Below are positions 28,037-38,447 of a stretch of DNA of 40,497 bases, piece by piece. Origin of the DNA: Hennigella sp045599065 (GTDB lineage Bacteria > Bacillota_I > Bacilli_A > Mycoplasmatales > Mycoplasmoidaceae); contig JAZRVJ010000047.1 in NCBI GenBank assembly GCA_045599065.1, positions 1 through 40,497 on the forward strand, read 5' to 3'. The position numbers and the translations under genes were made by a program. The notes below the pieces were generated by a model. That model saw only the letters and a list, made by a program, of their open reading frames with translations. It was not told the origin of the DNA and ran no database searches. How positions within the stretch are numbered: position 1 is the stretch's first letter; each line of letters starts with the position of its first letter.

Positions 28037-28060
28037 TTTAATTATTAGTAAATAATTAAA
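28037..28060 (+). repeat. perfect inverted repeat upstream of the HAD gene
   Basis: TTTAATTATT (28037-28046), AGTA, AATAATTAAA (28051-28060). It lies between the divergent hrcA promoter and the ATG at 28084, just after a TATATT. It could be an operator or a leader hairpin. Confidence 0.4.
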
Positions 28061-28083
28061 AGGTTTTATTTTTTAGAAAGAAA

Positions 28084-29799
28084 ATGGAAAAGAAAAAAAC
28101 ATCTTATAAGTTATTATCAATTGACTTGGATGGAACTTTACTATCGCCTATCTTAAAGAAGGTTTCTAAAGAAGACTGCTTAGCACTTCAAGAGTTTATG
28201 TCTCTTGGTGGTTATGCTTTTGTCAATACAGGAAGGCCTCCTTGGGCTACAACAAAAACAACCAAAAGAATAAACCAATTTGGTAAAAACAAGATTAAAC
28301 TTGTTTCTTGTATGAATGGTTCGTACATCATTGATTACAATGATGAAAAAATCTATGATACAAAAATGAGTCATGAATATTGCACATTGCTTTTAAATGT
28401 TGTTAAAAGATTTAGTGGCATAACAACAATCTTCTATACAACCAGAGGATTTGCTAGAAAACAAGCCGAAGCATATCCTTCTGCAATTATCTTAAAACCT
28501 TTTTATTCGAACGCTAATCTTATTACTTTAAAAGATAGTAAAGATTTGACATCTTATAAAATCAATATTATTTCTTCTAGTAAAAAGAGGATTGCAAGAC
28601 TTTATCATGAGTTGATGAAAGAAAACCTTCAACAAATAATGACTATCAGTCATTCATCTCCAAGATTTTTAGAAATTACAGCCAAAGGTATTGGTAAAGG
28701 ATATGCAATTAGATTGTTTGCCAAAAAATACAACATTCTAAAAAGTGAAATAGTTTCTATTGGTGATTCATTTAATGATGAGTCTGGTTTTAAAGAATCT
28801 GCTTTATCAATTGGCATAAATCCTAAAAACCCATTCTTCTTATCACTATGTGATAGAATAGTTGAACACAAGGAAAATGGTGTAAAGGAAGCCATTGACA
28901 CATACATTGTTAAAGAAAATAGTTTTTCAAGTAATGTAAAACTAATTTTTAGTGATTTAGATGGAACATTGATTGATGGAAAGACAAAACTTTATTCTGC
29001 AAAGACTAAATTAGCATTACAACAATGTGCCAACCATCATATTCCTTTAGCTATTGCTAGTGGTAGAGGAATTTATGATGGAATTAATATTGTTAAGGAA
29101 ATGAATTTAAATCCCGAATCAGATGTTTACATTATTGGTAATAATGGTGCAACAATTTACGATATTTATACAAAGAAATATACTTCTGAAACCCCAATTA
29201 AAGAAAATGATGCAATAAAAGTATTTAATTATGTTGCAAAATTAAGTCAATCTTCAGAAAAGAACAATGTTGGATTAATTATTCACACAAGAAGTCCAAA
29301 TTTGATGTTTTTTAATCCAACATTCTGAAAAGCTTACAATTTTAAGAAAACTGGAGATGAAAACAAATATGACCCATGGGTAAAAACTAAACCTATTTAT
29401 GTAAATAAATACCCAAATGATATTATTTGTTATAAATTTGTAGTCAAATTTTTAACTCCAAGCAAATCGTATGCTTATTGTAAGAAGTTACAAAAGATGT
29501 TTCCTAATCTTGAAATTTGTTTATCTTCTACAACTAATATTGAAGTTAATCATAAAGGTGTTGATAAAGCCTTTGCATGTAGAAAAGTTGCTAAAGCAGC
29601 AAAAGTTAAATTAGATGAAATTATGATTTTAGGCGATGGCCAAAACGACATCACAGCCCTTAAGTTGAATAAAAATAGTTATGCACCGTGCTATTCGCCT
29701 GATTATGTTAGAAAGGCTGCAGCACATGTAATAAATAATGTAGATGCCTCTACTTTTGCATCAAAAGTTATTTTTACAAAGGTGTTTAAAACAAAATAG
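28084..29799 (+). CDS. tandem-domain Cof-type HAD hydrolase
   Basis: 571 aa: two complete Cof/IIB-type HAD phosphatase domains in one chain. Domain 1 (1-285) has DLDGT (Asp14, Asp16), NTGRP, and IGDSFNDE. Domain 2 (288-571) has DLDGT (Asp291, Asp293), ASGRG, GNNGATIYD and ILGDGQNDI. Cof proteins usually have one such domain (~270 aa) and dephosphorylate small metabolites such as sugar phosphates or FMN. In domain 1 the usual N-N-G block is changed to MNGSY. UGA at 29326-29328 is Trp. potA follows after 8 nt. Confidence 0.92.
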
Positions 29800-29807
29800 G
29801 TAAAACA

Positions 29808-31430
29808 ATGGAAACTAAAACTCCTTTTATACAGTTGCAAAATATACAAAAGATGTATGATGATGGTTACATTGCATGTGACAAAATCAATATATCTATT
29901 GATAAAGGTAAGTTTGTTACCATTTTAGGTCCGTCTGGTTGCGGCAAAACAACGCTATTAAAAATGATAGCTGGTTTTGAAATGCCAACAAAAGGAAGAA
30001 TTATTGTTAATGGGCTAGATATTAAAGATGTTCCTATTCACTCTAGACCAACAGCAACCGTTTTCCAAGATTATGCATTATTCCCAAACATGACTGTTTA
30101 TGAAAACATCATTTATGGTTTGAAGATAATGAGAACTGAATTAAAAGAAGTTCCTCAAAAAGTTTATCTTGAACTTGAAAAAGTTAGAAAAGATGCAGTT
30201 GAAAAAGCAAATAAGAAGATTAACGAATTAAAGAACGAACAAGTAAAGATTGATAAGGAACTTATCAAGGTAAAACTTGCTTATTCTAAAAACGAAGAAG
30301 TTTTTAAAATCCAAGATATGCGCTATCAACAATTTCAACAACAAGTTATACGTTTTGAGAAGCAAATGCAAAGAAGAGATCCTGAATATCTTGGATGAAA
30401 ACCAACTCCGCAAAATAGAAGAAAAATTAGAAGAAATAAAGTTAGAACGGCTTTTGGACAAAGAAGGTTTATTAAGTTCAATACAAGTGCAATGACACAA
30501 GCCGAAAAGAACTTGTATCATCTATTGTCTTTGTTTATTTATAAACAACCAATCGATGCTAAAGTTGATAAATTAACAAATAAATATGCTGATATTGATG
30601 AGTGGATTTCATACTGACAAAACTATCCTGAAAAAGCTTGCGAAGCATTTAGAAAACAAAACACTACAAGACCTTTAACAAAAGAAGAAATTAAACAAAA
30701 AGCCGAAGAAGCTATTGAATTAGTTGGTTTATCTGGTAATGAATATAAATTCCCGTCAGAATTATCGGGTGGTATGCAACAAAGGGTTGCATTAGCAAGG
30801 GCTATTGTCGTTAAACCAGACATTTTGTTGCTTGACGAACCTCTTTCAGCTCTTGATGCTAAAGTTAGAAAGAAAATGCAACAAGAATTAAAGAGAATCC
30901 ACAATGAATTAAAAATTAACTTTATTCTTGTTACTCATGATCAAGAAGAAGCTTTAACTCTTTCTGATCAAATTATTGTTATGTCTAAAGGTAAAGTTGA
31001 ACAATTCGGTTCAGCTAAAAACATTTATGAACACCCAGCTAATGCATGAGTAGCTAACTTTATTGGTCAAGCTAACTTTATTGACTGTGAATATCTAGGT
31101 AATCAAAGAATTAAGATAGGTAATGTTGAAATTGATTACCCAATTACAAATGCTCAACTTGAACAAAAATTAACAAAGCATAGCTTTTTCAAATTATTGG
31201 TTAGACCAGAAGACGTTGAAGTTTGTCCAGTAGACAAGGCTTTTATGCAAGTCCGTGTACAAAGTGTTTCATATAAAGGAACGATGTATGAAATCAATTG
31301 TTTGACAAAGGATAAAAGAGCAATATCTATGCAAACGATTGATCCTTTAAAAGTAAATGATTCTATTGGAGTTAGATGGAATCTAAATTTCACAACTCCA
31401 ATAATTCCTAAAAGAAAGGAGGCTAAATAA
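29808..31430 (+). CDS. potA: spermidine/putrescine ABC transporter ATP-binding protein with a long insert
   Basis: 540 aa against ~370 for ordinary PotA. Walker A GPSGCGKTT at 41-49, Q-loop FQDYALF at 86-92, signature LSGGMQQR from 319, Walker B DILLLDEP, H-loop THDQ, and a C-terminal TOBE/regulatory domain (KLLVRPEDVEV). About 180 residues are inserted between the Q-loop region and the signature. They are highly charged (KINELKNEQVKIDKEL, QQFQQQVIRFEKQMQRR) and partly coiled coil. I recall that other mycoplasma PotA proteins are also long, so it is probably a lineage feature rather than an error. UGA at 30396, 30615 and 31047 are Trp. Its stop overlaps the potB ATG by 1 nt. Confidence 0.93.
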
Positions 31431-32296
31431 TGAAAGATAAATCTTCCTACCCATTAGGAACGGTTATTAACAAACCAAAAGCAAGATTTAGTAAGAAGTT
31501 GTTGTTAACACTTCCTTATATTATCTTGTCTCTATTGCTGTTCGTTGGCCCATTAATTATGGTTATAGTAAAAGCATTCTTACCAACTGAATCAGGTTCA
31601 CCATCCTTAAACTGAACAATTATTGATGGATTTGTTATGGGTAAAATTTTCTTATCTATTGGTTTAGCTTTGGCAGCAACTATTATTTGTGTTGTTGTTG
31701 CCTACCCATTTGCCTATATGATGGCATTTAACAAATCAAAGAACTTCAAAACAGTAGTAATTATTCTAATTACTGCTCCTATTTGATCAAGTTTGTTAAT
31801 CAAATTAATTGGTTTAAAAACATTCTTTGATATTTGTAATGGATATTCAAATTCAACTTTTGGACATATCTTTACAGTAATTGGTTTGGTTTATATATAC
31901 ATACCATTCATGATTTTGCCTTTATACAACGTTTTGAATGATATGCCTGCAAACTTAATCTTTGCTAGTCAAGATTTAGGTCAAAATGCTATTAAGACAT
32001 TCTTTAAGGTTGTTGTTCCTTATACTAAAACTGCTTTCTTAGCAGGAATTACTATGGTATTCTTGCCTGCTGTAACAACTGTTGCGGTTCCTCAATTCTT
32101 GAACAACGCAACAACTAATGCTACCATAGGTGACATTATTGTTACAGAAGGTGAAGAAGGTTTAATTAGTGAAATTGCATTAGCAAGAAGTAGTGCTTTA
32201 AGCTTAGTTGTTTCAGTATTTATCTTTGTTTTATATGCATGTATCGCATTTGGACCTAAGTTATTTAAGAAACTTCATAGAAAGGTAGGTAGATAG
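31430..32296 (+). CDS. potB: spermidine/putrescine ABC transporter permease PotB
   Basis: 288 aa, six membrane helices starting LLLTLPYIILSLLLFVGPLIMVIVKAF. The ABC permease coupling motif is FASQDLGQNAIKTFFKVVVPYTKTAFLAG, equivalent to the EAA loop. Partner of PotC and PotA in the inner-membrane importer for polyamines. UGA codons at 31613-31615 and 31784-31786 are Trp. A GGAGG ribosome site lies at the end of potA; translation is coupled through TAATG. Confidence 0.95.
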
Positions 32297-32297
32297 T

Positions 32298-33179
32298 ATG
32301 GCTTTAGTTAGAAAACCAAGAAGAAACTTAAGCTCTACTAAAGGCCTTGGATGATTCTTTAGAAGATTCTATATCTTTATAGTTTTAGCTGTTATCTATA
32401 TACCTTTAATCGTCATTATTCTTTTAAGTTTCAACGGTCAAACAGATAAAGGGAACATAATTATTAACTTCTCTGTACCGACAGCAATTAACTACATTAT
32501 GTTATTTAAAGATAATGATTTTTTGAATGCATTAGCTAACTCTGCAATCATTTCAGTTATTGTTGTACCAATTTCTGTAATTATTGCAACTATTACATGT
32601 TTTGGTATTTGAAATGCTAAAAATAAATATGTAAATACTATTATTGGTGTATCAAAGGTATCAATTGCTATGCCTGAACCAATTACAGCAATTTCTCTCG
32701 CTTTGTTGTTTACAACAACTGTTGTACCACTAGGATTAGATTTAGGTATATTTACTGTTTGCTTAGCTCATATTGCTTTCTGTACACCTTATGCAATAAT
32801 TAGTATTTTTCCTAAGATGCAAAAGATGAATAGAAACCTAATATTAGCAAGTTATGACTTAGGTTACTCTAGAGCTAAAACATTCTTTAAGATTGTTATT
32901 CCTTATTTAGCTCCAGCATTATTATCAGCAGCAGCTGTAACTTTAGCTATGAGTTTAGATGATTTCATTATTACAAGTTTAATTAATGGCTCATCTCAAA
33001 CTATTTCAACAGCTATTTATTCAACTAGAAAAGGAATTAAAGCTTGAGTAGTTACATTTGGAGCACTACTTGTGTTAGCTACATTTGTAATTATTGGTAT
33101 TGTTTCTGCTGTAAGAATTAACAAAAATAAGAAACAAAGAAAAGCAAAAGCTAGAAGGGTGTATGAAAGTGGTAGGTAG
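32298..33179 (+). CDS. potC: spermidine/putrescine ABC transporter permease PotC
   Basis: 293 aa, six membrane helices, beginning FYIFIVLAVIYIPLIVIILLSF. The EAA-type loop reads LASYDLGYSRAKTFFKIVIPYLAPALLS and is followed by TLAMSLDDFIITSLI, a typical PotC sequence. The start lies 1 nt after the potB stop. The last 17 nt overlap the potD start. Confidence 0.95.
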
Positions 33180-34542
33180 AAAAAGCTTTATATCAGCACT
33201 TGCTTTTATAGGTGGCATAACACCTATAACTTTCTTAACATCATGTTCTGATGTTCAAACTATTCAATTTGCAAACTTTGAAAGTTATATGGATAGTGAT
33301 TTAATAAAAGACCTAGAAAGTAAATATAACATTCAATTTCCTTATTACACTGTCACAGAAAACATCGAAACTAAATTTAAAAGATATTATGATTTAGCGG
33401 TTCCAAGCTGTTACGAAATGTTTACTTTATTAAAAAGAGGATGATTAAGTCAAATTGAATGAGATAAGTTTGAAATTCAAAACATTAATAATGCAGAAGA
33501 TGCTAAAAAATTATTTAACAAAGATATTATTGATGGAATCAATAATCAATTTCAGGAATATGTTAATAAAGATACAACATTTAACTGAGAAACTGTATTT
33601 CCAGGAAAAGCAGTAAATGTTTTAATGTATGGTATCCCTTATTTTGCTCAATCATTCACTTTTGCTTATAAGTCTGATCAGCCAATTAAGTTCTACTCAT
33701 ATAAAGAACACACAGAAATTCCCAACCCTAAATGAGAAGACATTTATTACACTGTAGCAAATGACAATTATTTCTCAAGAAATCCTGGTCATTCTATTAG
33801 TATGTTGGATGACTCTAAGTCAATTTATGATATTGCAAGAATATGTGAAACTAGTTTAGAAGGATTGACTCCTACTAATGAAGTTCCAGATGAATCTTCT
33901 AAAGCAAGAATGATTCAAACATTTAATAGCATTACTGATACTATGAAAGATAAAGATTCAAAGTATATTGTTAATACTGACTCTGGAACAATAGCAAAAT
34001 TGTTTGCTGATCCAAATGGTTCTGCCGCTGCGTTTACATGATCTGGTGATACTATCTATGCAGCTAAAGGTGCAGAAGAATATAAACCTTCAATTGATAA
34101 GTTCCATTTGCAATCAGGTAGCAACGCATCCTTAGATGAAGTTGATTTTATTGTTATAAACAACAAAAATAATAAAGAACCTTTTGCTGATAAAAAGGAC
34201 AAAATATACAATGTTATCAAACAAATTTGTTTTGATGGCTTAGATGCTACTGATATCGGTGAATATGACAATGAAAATAACAGATATAAGTATTGAACAA
34301 TGCAAAACTTTGATGCATTGAACTATACTCCTGTTTTAAATATTACTTACAATCATGTGACAGACGAAAATTCTACTTATTGAGAAAATGAAGGTGACTC
34401 TATTGATGCAATTAGAGTTTATATTGAAATATTAAAACAAGTTACTAAAACAGGCATCAATCACCTTTATGGTAGAACCATAACACCTAAACAAAACTCA
34501 GATATTCATTGAGCTTGAATGGAAGCTAAAGGCAAATTCTAA
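33163..34542 (+). CDS. potD: polyamine-binding lipoprotein PotD-like
   Basis: 459 aa. Lipoprotein signal with lipobox LTSC (FIGGITPITFLTSCSD). The mature part matches periplasmic-binding PotD in order: FANFESYMDSDLIKDLESKYNI, YDLAVPSCYEMFTLLKRG, the VLMYGIPYFAQSFTFAYKSD strand and NPGHSISMLDD. It is ~100 aa longer than E. coli PotD. It captures polyamines at the cell surface for PotABC. AGAAGGG upstream inside potC; its stop overlaps the tsaD ATG by 1 nt. Many UGA codons read as Trp. Confidence 0.88.
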
Positions 34543-35486
34543 TGAAAAAGATAATATTAGCTATCGAAAGCAGTTGTGATGACACATCTATTGCCATTGT
34601 TAGAGGCAAAGATGTTTTAGCTAATGTTACTGCTACTTCTATGGCTGAACATAGAAAATATGGTGGTATTGTTCCTGAGTTAGCTGCTAGGAGTCATTGT
34701 AGTCAAATAGATAAAGTATTAGTTAAAGCTTTGAAACAAGCAAAAATAACATTAAAGGATATTGATTACATTGCTTATACAGCTTTACCAGGTTTAGTTG
34801 GCTCATTACATATTGGAAAAGTGTTTGCCAACCAATTAGGATCACTACTTAAAAAGCCTGTAATTAAAGTTAACCATTTGATAGCTCATGGTTTTAGCTA
34901 TTATGTAGATCATGATACAAAGACATTAAAGTACCCTTTAATGTCATTAGTAGTTTCTGGTGGGCACACATTTATTGCAAGAGTAACTAGTTATAATAAA
35001 TTTCTCATTTTAAATGAAACAATTGATGATGCTGTTGGTGAAACACTAGATAAGATAGGAAGATTCTTAGGTTTGACTTATCCAGGTGGAATTTCAATAG
35101 ATAAGATTTATAGTTCTAAAAACTTAATAGAGTTGGCTCCAAACAAACCAGTTGATGCTAAATTTACTTTTTCAGGAATTAAAACAGCTGCTCTAAATAA
35201 AATTAATCAATATAAGATGAAAAAGCAAAGTGTACCAGTTAGACAAATTGCAAGCTCATCTCTTGAATGAATAATGAACGATCTAATAAGAAAATTGAAT
35301 CATTATTTAGAGAAATACCCAAAAACTAAAATGGTTTTAGTTGGTGGTGGAGTTTCTGCTAACAAATTGCTAAGAAAAAAATTAAAACAAATCAAAAAGG
35401 TTCCTGTATATATTCCAACACTAAAATATACTAATGATAATGCAGCAATGATCGCTACATGCGCTAGATTAAAATTAGAGAGATAA
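34542..35486 (+). CDS. tsaD: tRNA N6-adenosine threonylcarbamoyltransferase TsaD
   Basis: 314 aa, slightly short for the family. It transfers the threonylcarbamoyl group to A37 of ANN-decoding tRNAs. ASKHA fold: ILAIESSCDDTSIAIV at the N-terminus, metal ligands in VNHLIAHGFSYY (H-x3-H), VVSGGHT for the phosphate loop, DDAVGETLDKIGRFLGLTYPGG, and the final metal Asp in YTNDNAAMIA. UGA at 35268-35270 is Trp. It is the last gene of the HAD-potABCD-tsaD transcript, followed by a strong terminator. Confidence 0.97.
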
Positions 35487-35520
35487 AAGTGAGCAAGCAA
35501 CTTCTTGCTCACTTTTATAT
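35485..35520 (+). terminator. tsaD terminator
   Basis: AAAAGTGAGCAAG (35485-35497), loop CAACTT, CTTGCTCACTTTT (35504-35516), then an AT repeat. It overlaps the tsaD stop. Confidence 0.88.
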
Positions 35521-35553
35521 ATATATATATAATTCGGGTAAGGAGAAATTAAT

Positions 35554-35760
35554 ATGGCTTTTAAATATTGCCCAAATTGTAAAAAATCTGTTGAGACAAA
35601 ATTTTCTGGTGGACAAAAATTCATAATGGTAATTTTACTATTGATTGGAATTGTTCCTGGAATCTTATATGGAATTTTTCATACACGCAAATGTCCTATT
35701 TGTGGAACTAGAACAATTAGAAAGAAACCAGAAGTAACAATAGAACCAGATATGAAATAA
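35554..35760 (+). CDS. small zinc-ribbon membrane protein
   Basis: 68 aa. Two C-x2-C pairs (YCPNCKK at 6-9 and KCPICGTR at 46-49) flank one membrane segment (FIMVILLLIGIVPGILYGIF, about 23-43), so a metal site would be built from both ends on the same side of the membrane. Function unknown. TATAAT at about 35526-35531 and AAGGAG before the ATG support it. It is flanked by two hairpins with nearly identical stems. Confidence 0.8.
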   Translation: MAFKYCPNCKKSVETKFSGGQKFIMVILLLIGIVPGILYGIFHTRKCPICGTRTIRKKPEVTIEPDMK

Positions 35761-35787
35761 AGTGAGCTAATGCTCACTTTTTATTTT
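35759..35787. terminator. bidirectional terminator after the zinc-ribbon gene
   Basis: AAAGTGAGC (35759-35767), TAAT, GCTCACTTT (35772-35780) and more T. It also serves the convergent gene ending at 35781. The stem is the same as in the tsaD terminator. Confidence 0.8.
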
Positions 35788-36284
35788 GCATAAATGAATA
35801 TAGCGCCAAGAATTATTGCAATTATTGTCAATCCTAAGAAAACACAAGAAGTAATGAATTTCCCCTTTAAACCTTTTATGTCCTTCTTTTTAATATAGAA
35901 GATTAAGTTTAAAACAAAAGCAGTTATTGCAAATGCTGCGGCTATTCCTGCAATATATGGGAAAATGGTTTGCAATATTTCAGGAGTTTTTTCACCTACT
36001 TGTCCAATAAGATCCGCAAGTCTTTTAACAAAATCTCTATATCCTTCTGATATTCAAATACAAAATAATGTAAATGCTGACGGAATCAAAACTACAAACA
36101 ACAAAACTACAGCTAATGGTAAAACAACAAGAATTGTTGCAAAATTACCTAAAGCGCATAGTCAAGCAAAAATTGTAGTAATAATTGATAGGATAAGAAA
36201 TGCTAAAGAAGATCTATAAGCACTTGATTTCTTCTTGGATTTAGCTTTTTCTTTTTGAGTTTTAGTAGCTAATTCAATTGCCAT
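35781..36284 (-). CDS. membrane protein of unknown function
   Basis: 167 aa from the ATG at 36284. Two UGA codons (36054-36056 and 36162-36164) must be read as Trp to join the frame. The N-terminus is hydrophilic (MAIELATKTQKEKAKSKKKS), followed by about four helices: 28-46, 50-77, 105-128 and 140-165. Between helices 2 and 3 lies an amphipathic stretch with EGYRDFVKRLADLIGQVGEK. It starts 2 nt after the stop of the upstream LURP-one-like gene, so the two form one unit. No family recognised. Confidence 0.8.
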
Positions 36285-36286
36285 AA

Positions 36287-36787
36287 TTATCTTCTAGCAT
36301 TTCTACTATGCTTATCATGAATATTATCAATAGCAATAACTATTGATACTAATAATGCAGCATCATCTTTGTCTAATACTTCTAAAGTATATGAATCTAA
36401 AAAAGTCATCTTTCCTTTAATAGTTCTTCCTACCATTTTAGATCCAACCTTGATTTCTCAAATAGTATCTGGTTTAGAACTTCTTGTAATAGTCATTTTA
36501 TCTTTTGTTCCTTCAACTTCAAATGATGTTAAGGCCAAAGGTTTTTGTTTAATGTTAAGAACAACTTCCTTACTTGGATTTAAAATGTCTACACTGTAAA
36601 CATGGTTAACAATTTTATTTTTAACAATGAATAATGGTTTTTTATTTGCATCACATATAGTTTTCTTAAAAGTGTTGGCAATTTTTCCACCAAAACTTCC
36701 TTTTACAAAGAAAACATCTTTTTTATTTTCGTCTTTAACTGATGATGCACCAGTTAAACCGAATTTATTTTTAATAATTAAAATCAT
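36287..36787 (-). CDS. LURP-one-related / YxjI-like protein
   Basis: 166 aa. The whole protein follows the Tubby-like beta-barrel pattern of the LURP-one/YxjI family: MILIIKNKFGLTGASSVKDEN (opening strands), FFVKGSFGG, KKPLFIVKNKIV, SVDILNPSKEVVLNIKQ, WEIKVGSKMVGRTIKGK, SYTLEVLDKDDAALLVSIVIAIDNI, the last block matching the family's A-L-x-V-x-x-A-I-D end. Some relatives bind membrane lipid; the role in bacteria is not settled. It is followed by a membrane protein in the same unit. UGA at 36458-36460 is Trp. Confidence 0.75.
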
Positions 36788-36846
36788 AGTTTATTTATTA
36801 TAAGTGCGATTCACTAAATAAAATTAGTTAATTCATAGAATTAATG

Positions 36847-36852
36847 TATAAT
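36847..36852 (+). promoter_or_regulatory. metK promoter -10 box
   Basis: A perfect TATAAT. A start 7 nt downstream (near 36859) places the RNA 5' end directly at the first stem of the riboswitch. Confidence 0.6.
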
Positions 36853-36856
36853 GAAA

Positions 36857-36990
36857 TCACCATAAAGAGAACGGCGAGAGACAAGCTCAATGACCCGTCA
36901 GCAAAATCCTTAATGGACAGTGCTAAAGCTTGGATGATGGGAAAGATAAAAACAATTACTCCCTTTATTCAAGTAAGGGAGTTTTTCTTT
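36857..36990 (+). promoter_or_regulatory. S-box (SAM-I-type) riboswitch with intrinsic terminator controlling metK
   Basis: The aptamer part (about 36859-36945) has the S-box landmarks in order: AAGAGAAC, GAGAGACAAGCTC followed by AATGA (k-turn and P2, compare GAGGGACUGGCCC-gAUGA), CCCGTCAGCAA (compare the conserved GCAACC), a short P3 hairpin, GTGCTAAAGC (compare GGUGCUAAauCC) and GATGATGGGAA. ACGG/CCGT and GAG/CTC can pair as P2. P4 looks very short and P1 is short. A terminator hairpin follows: ACTCCCTT (36958-36965) and AAGGGAGT (36975-36982), then TTTTC. Position directly before metK fits a feedback switch: SAM bound, transcription ends. Confidence 0.8.
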
Positions 36991-37009
36991 TGGTTGATAG
37001 GAGAAAAGT

Positions 37010-38137
37010 ATGCAAATAAAAAATATTATTACATCTGAATCAGTTGGAAGAGGTCATCCAGATAAAATTTGCGACCAAATAGCTGATGCAGTATTAGATG
37101 CATGTCTAAAACAAGACCCACAAGCAAGAGTAGCTTGCGAAGTGTTTGCGCACAATAGAATTATTGTTATTGGTGGACAAATAACAACTAAAGGTTATGT
37201 GGATGTGGTTAAAGTAGCTTGAAAAGTCTTAAAACCAATTGGTTATAGTGAAAATGACTTTTCAATTCTAGCCAATATTAATTCACAATCACCAGATATT
37301 GCTGCATTAGTAAGTAAAAACGAAAAGAAATTGGGCGCGGGTGACCAAGGCATGACTTTTGGTTATGCAACCAATGAAACAAAGGAATATTTGCCTTTAA
37401 GTTTGGTTTTATGTCATGAATTATTACAAAAACTAGATTCATTAATAGTTAATAAGAAACTAAACTATTGCAAATTTGATATGAAATCTCAAGTTTCAAT
37501 TGACTATTCAAACAAAAAACCAAGAGTTGATAGTGTTGTTATTTCAGTACAACACAAAGAATCTGTTAGTTTAGACAAATTAAGAAAAGATATTAAGAAA
37601 TTAGTTATTGTTCCTGTTTTAAAAAAACACAAACTAAATACCAATTGTGTTTATTACATAAACAAAAATGGTAAGTTTGTTATTGGCGGACCTGTAGGAG
37701 ACACCGGATTAACAGGAAGAAAGATCATTGTAGATACATATGGATCTGTTGCCCACCATGGTGGTGGAGCATTTAGTGGTAAAGATGCTACTAAAATTGA
37801 TAGATCTGGAGCATACTTCGCTAGATACATAGCTAAAAATATTGTTGCTGCAAAGTTAGCAGATAAAGTAGAAGTGCAATTAGCATATTGTATTGGTGAA
37901 CCAAAACCATTAGCAATCAAAATTGATACTTTTGGTACAAATAAGTATCCTATTAATAAAATTAATAGAGCTGTCTTAAAAACATTTGATTTTGATCTAT
38001 ATAATATTATTAAGAACTTAAAACTAAGACAACCTATCTACTATAAAACTTCAGTGTTTGGTCACTTTGGGAAAAATGACCTAACATGAGAAAAAGTTGA
38101 TAAGGTTAAAGATTTAAGGAGAAATATTAATGGCTAA
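37010..38137 (+). CDS. metK: S-adenosylmethionine synthetase
   Basis: 375 aa, normal length. Makes SAM from Met and ATP. SESVGRGHPDKICDQIADA at the N-terminus, GAGDQGMTFGYA in the middle, and GGGAFSGKDATKIDRSGAY for the phosphate-binding loop. UGA at 37220-37222 and 38087-38089 are Trp. It has a GGAG ribosome site at 36999-37003 and lies 20 nt downstream of the riboswitch terminator. SAM is needed here by PflA and by TrmL. The stop overlaps the next start by 8 nt. Confidence 0.97.
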
Positions 38138-38447
38138 TCAAGAAATGAATGAAAAGATCCTTAATAAAAAATTTAAGAAAACAATCTTTTCAGGCTATGA
38201 AACTGAAGATGTAGACAGTTTCTTTGATTTAGTTATTGAATATTTAAAGCAAAACGATAAGAAAATCGTAGATTTAGAACAAGCATTAGCTACTTTAAAG
38301 GCAGATAATGAAAAATTGACTGCTTTGAAAAGTAAATTAGAACATGATGCAGCCACTTATAAGAAAATGGCCGATGAACTTAACAAAGAAGGTTATGGAC
38401 ATGTTCTAGAAAATAGATTTGTTCAGGAAAAGAAGGAGAATAAATAA
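38130..38447 (+). CDS. DivIVA/GpsB-like coiled-coil protein
   Basis: 105 aa. The N-terminal 35 residues match the DivIVA/GpsB membrane-binding domain: NKKFKKTIFSGYETEDVDSFFDLVIEYLK, comparable to K-x-F-x-x-x-x-x-G-Y-d-x-d-e-V-d-x-F-L-d. This is followed by a long coiled coil (KIVDLEQALATLKADNEKLTALKSKLE). DivIVA proteins bind curved membrane at poles or division sites; here, without a cell wall, the role is probably cell shape, polarity or division. AAGGAG ribosome site; overlaps metK by 8 nt. Confidence 0.75.
   Translation: MANQEMNEKILNKKFKKTIFSGYETEDVDSFFDLVIEYLKQNDKKIVDLEQALATLKADNEKLTALKSKLEHDAATYKKMADELNKEGYGHVLENRFVQEKKENK

Noticed and set aside
30277..30495. Alternative frame inside potA (72 codons)
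   Set aside because: The potA frame continues through the UGA at 30396-30398 and recovers signature, Walker B and H-loop downstream, so no frameshift is needed.
36844..37038. Open frame of 64 codons upstream of metK
   Set aside because: It covers the riboswitch, its terminator and the metK start; there is no ribosome site.
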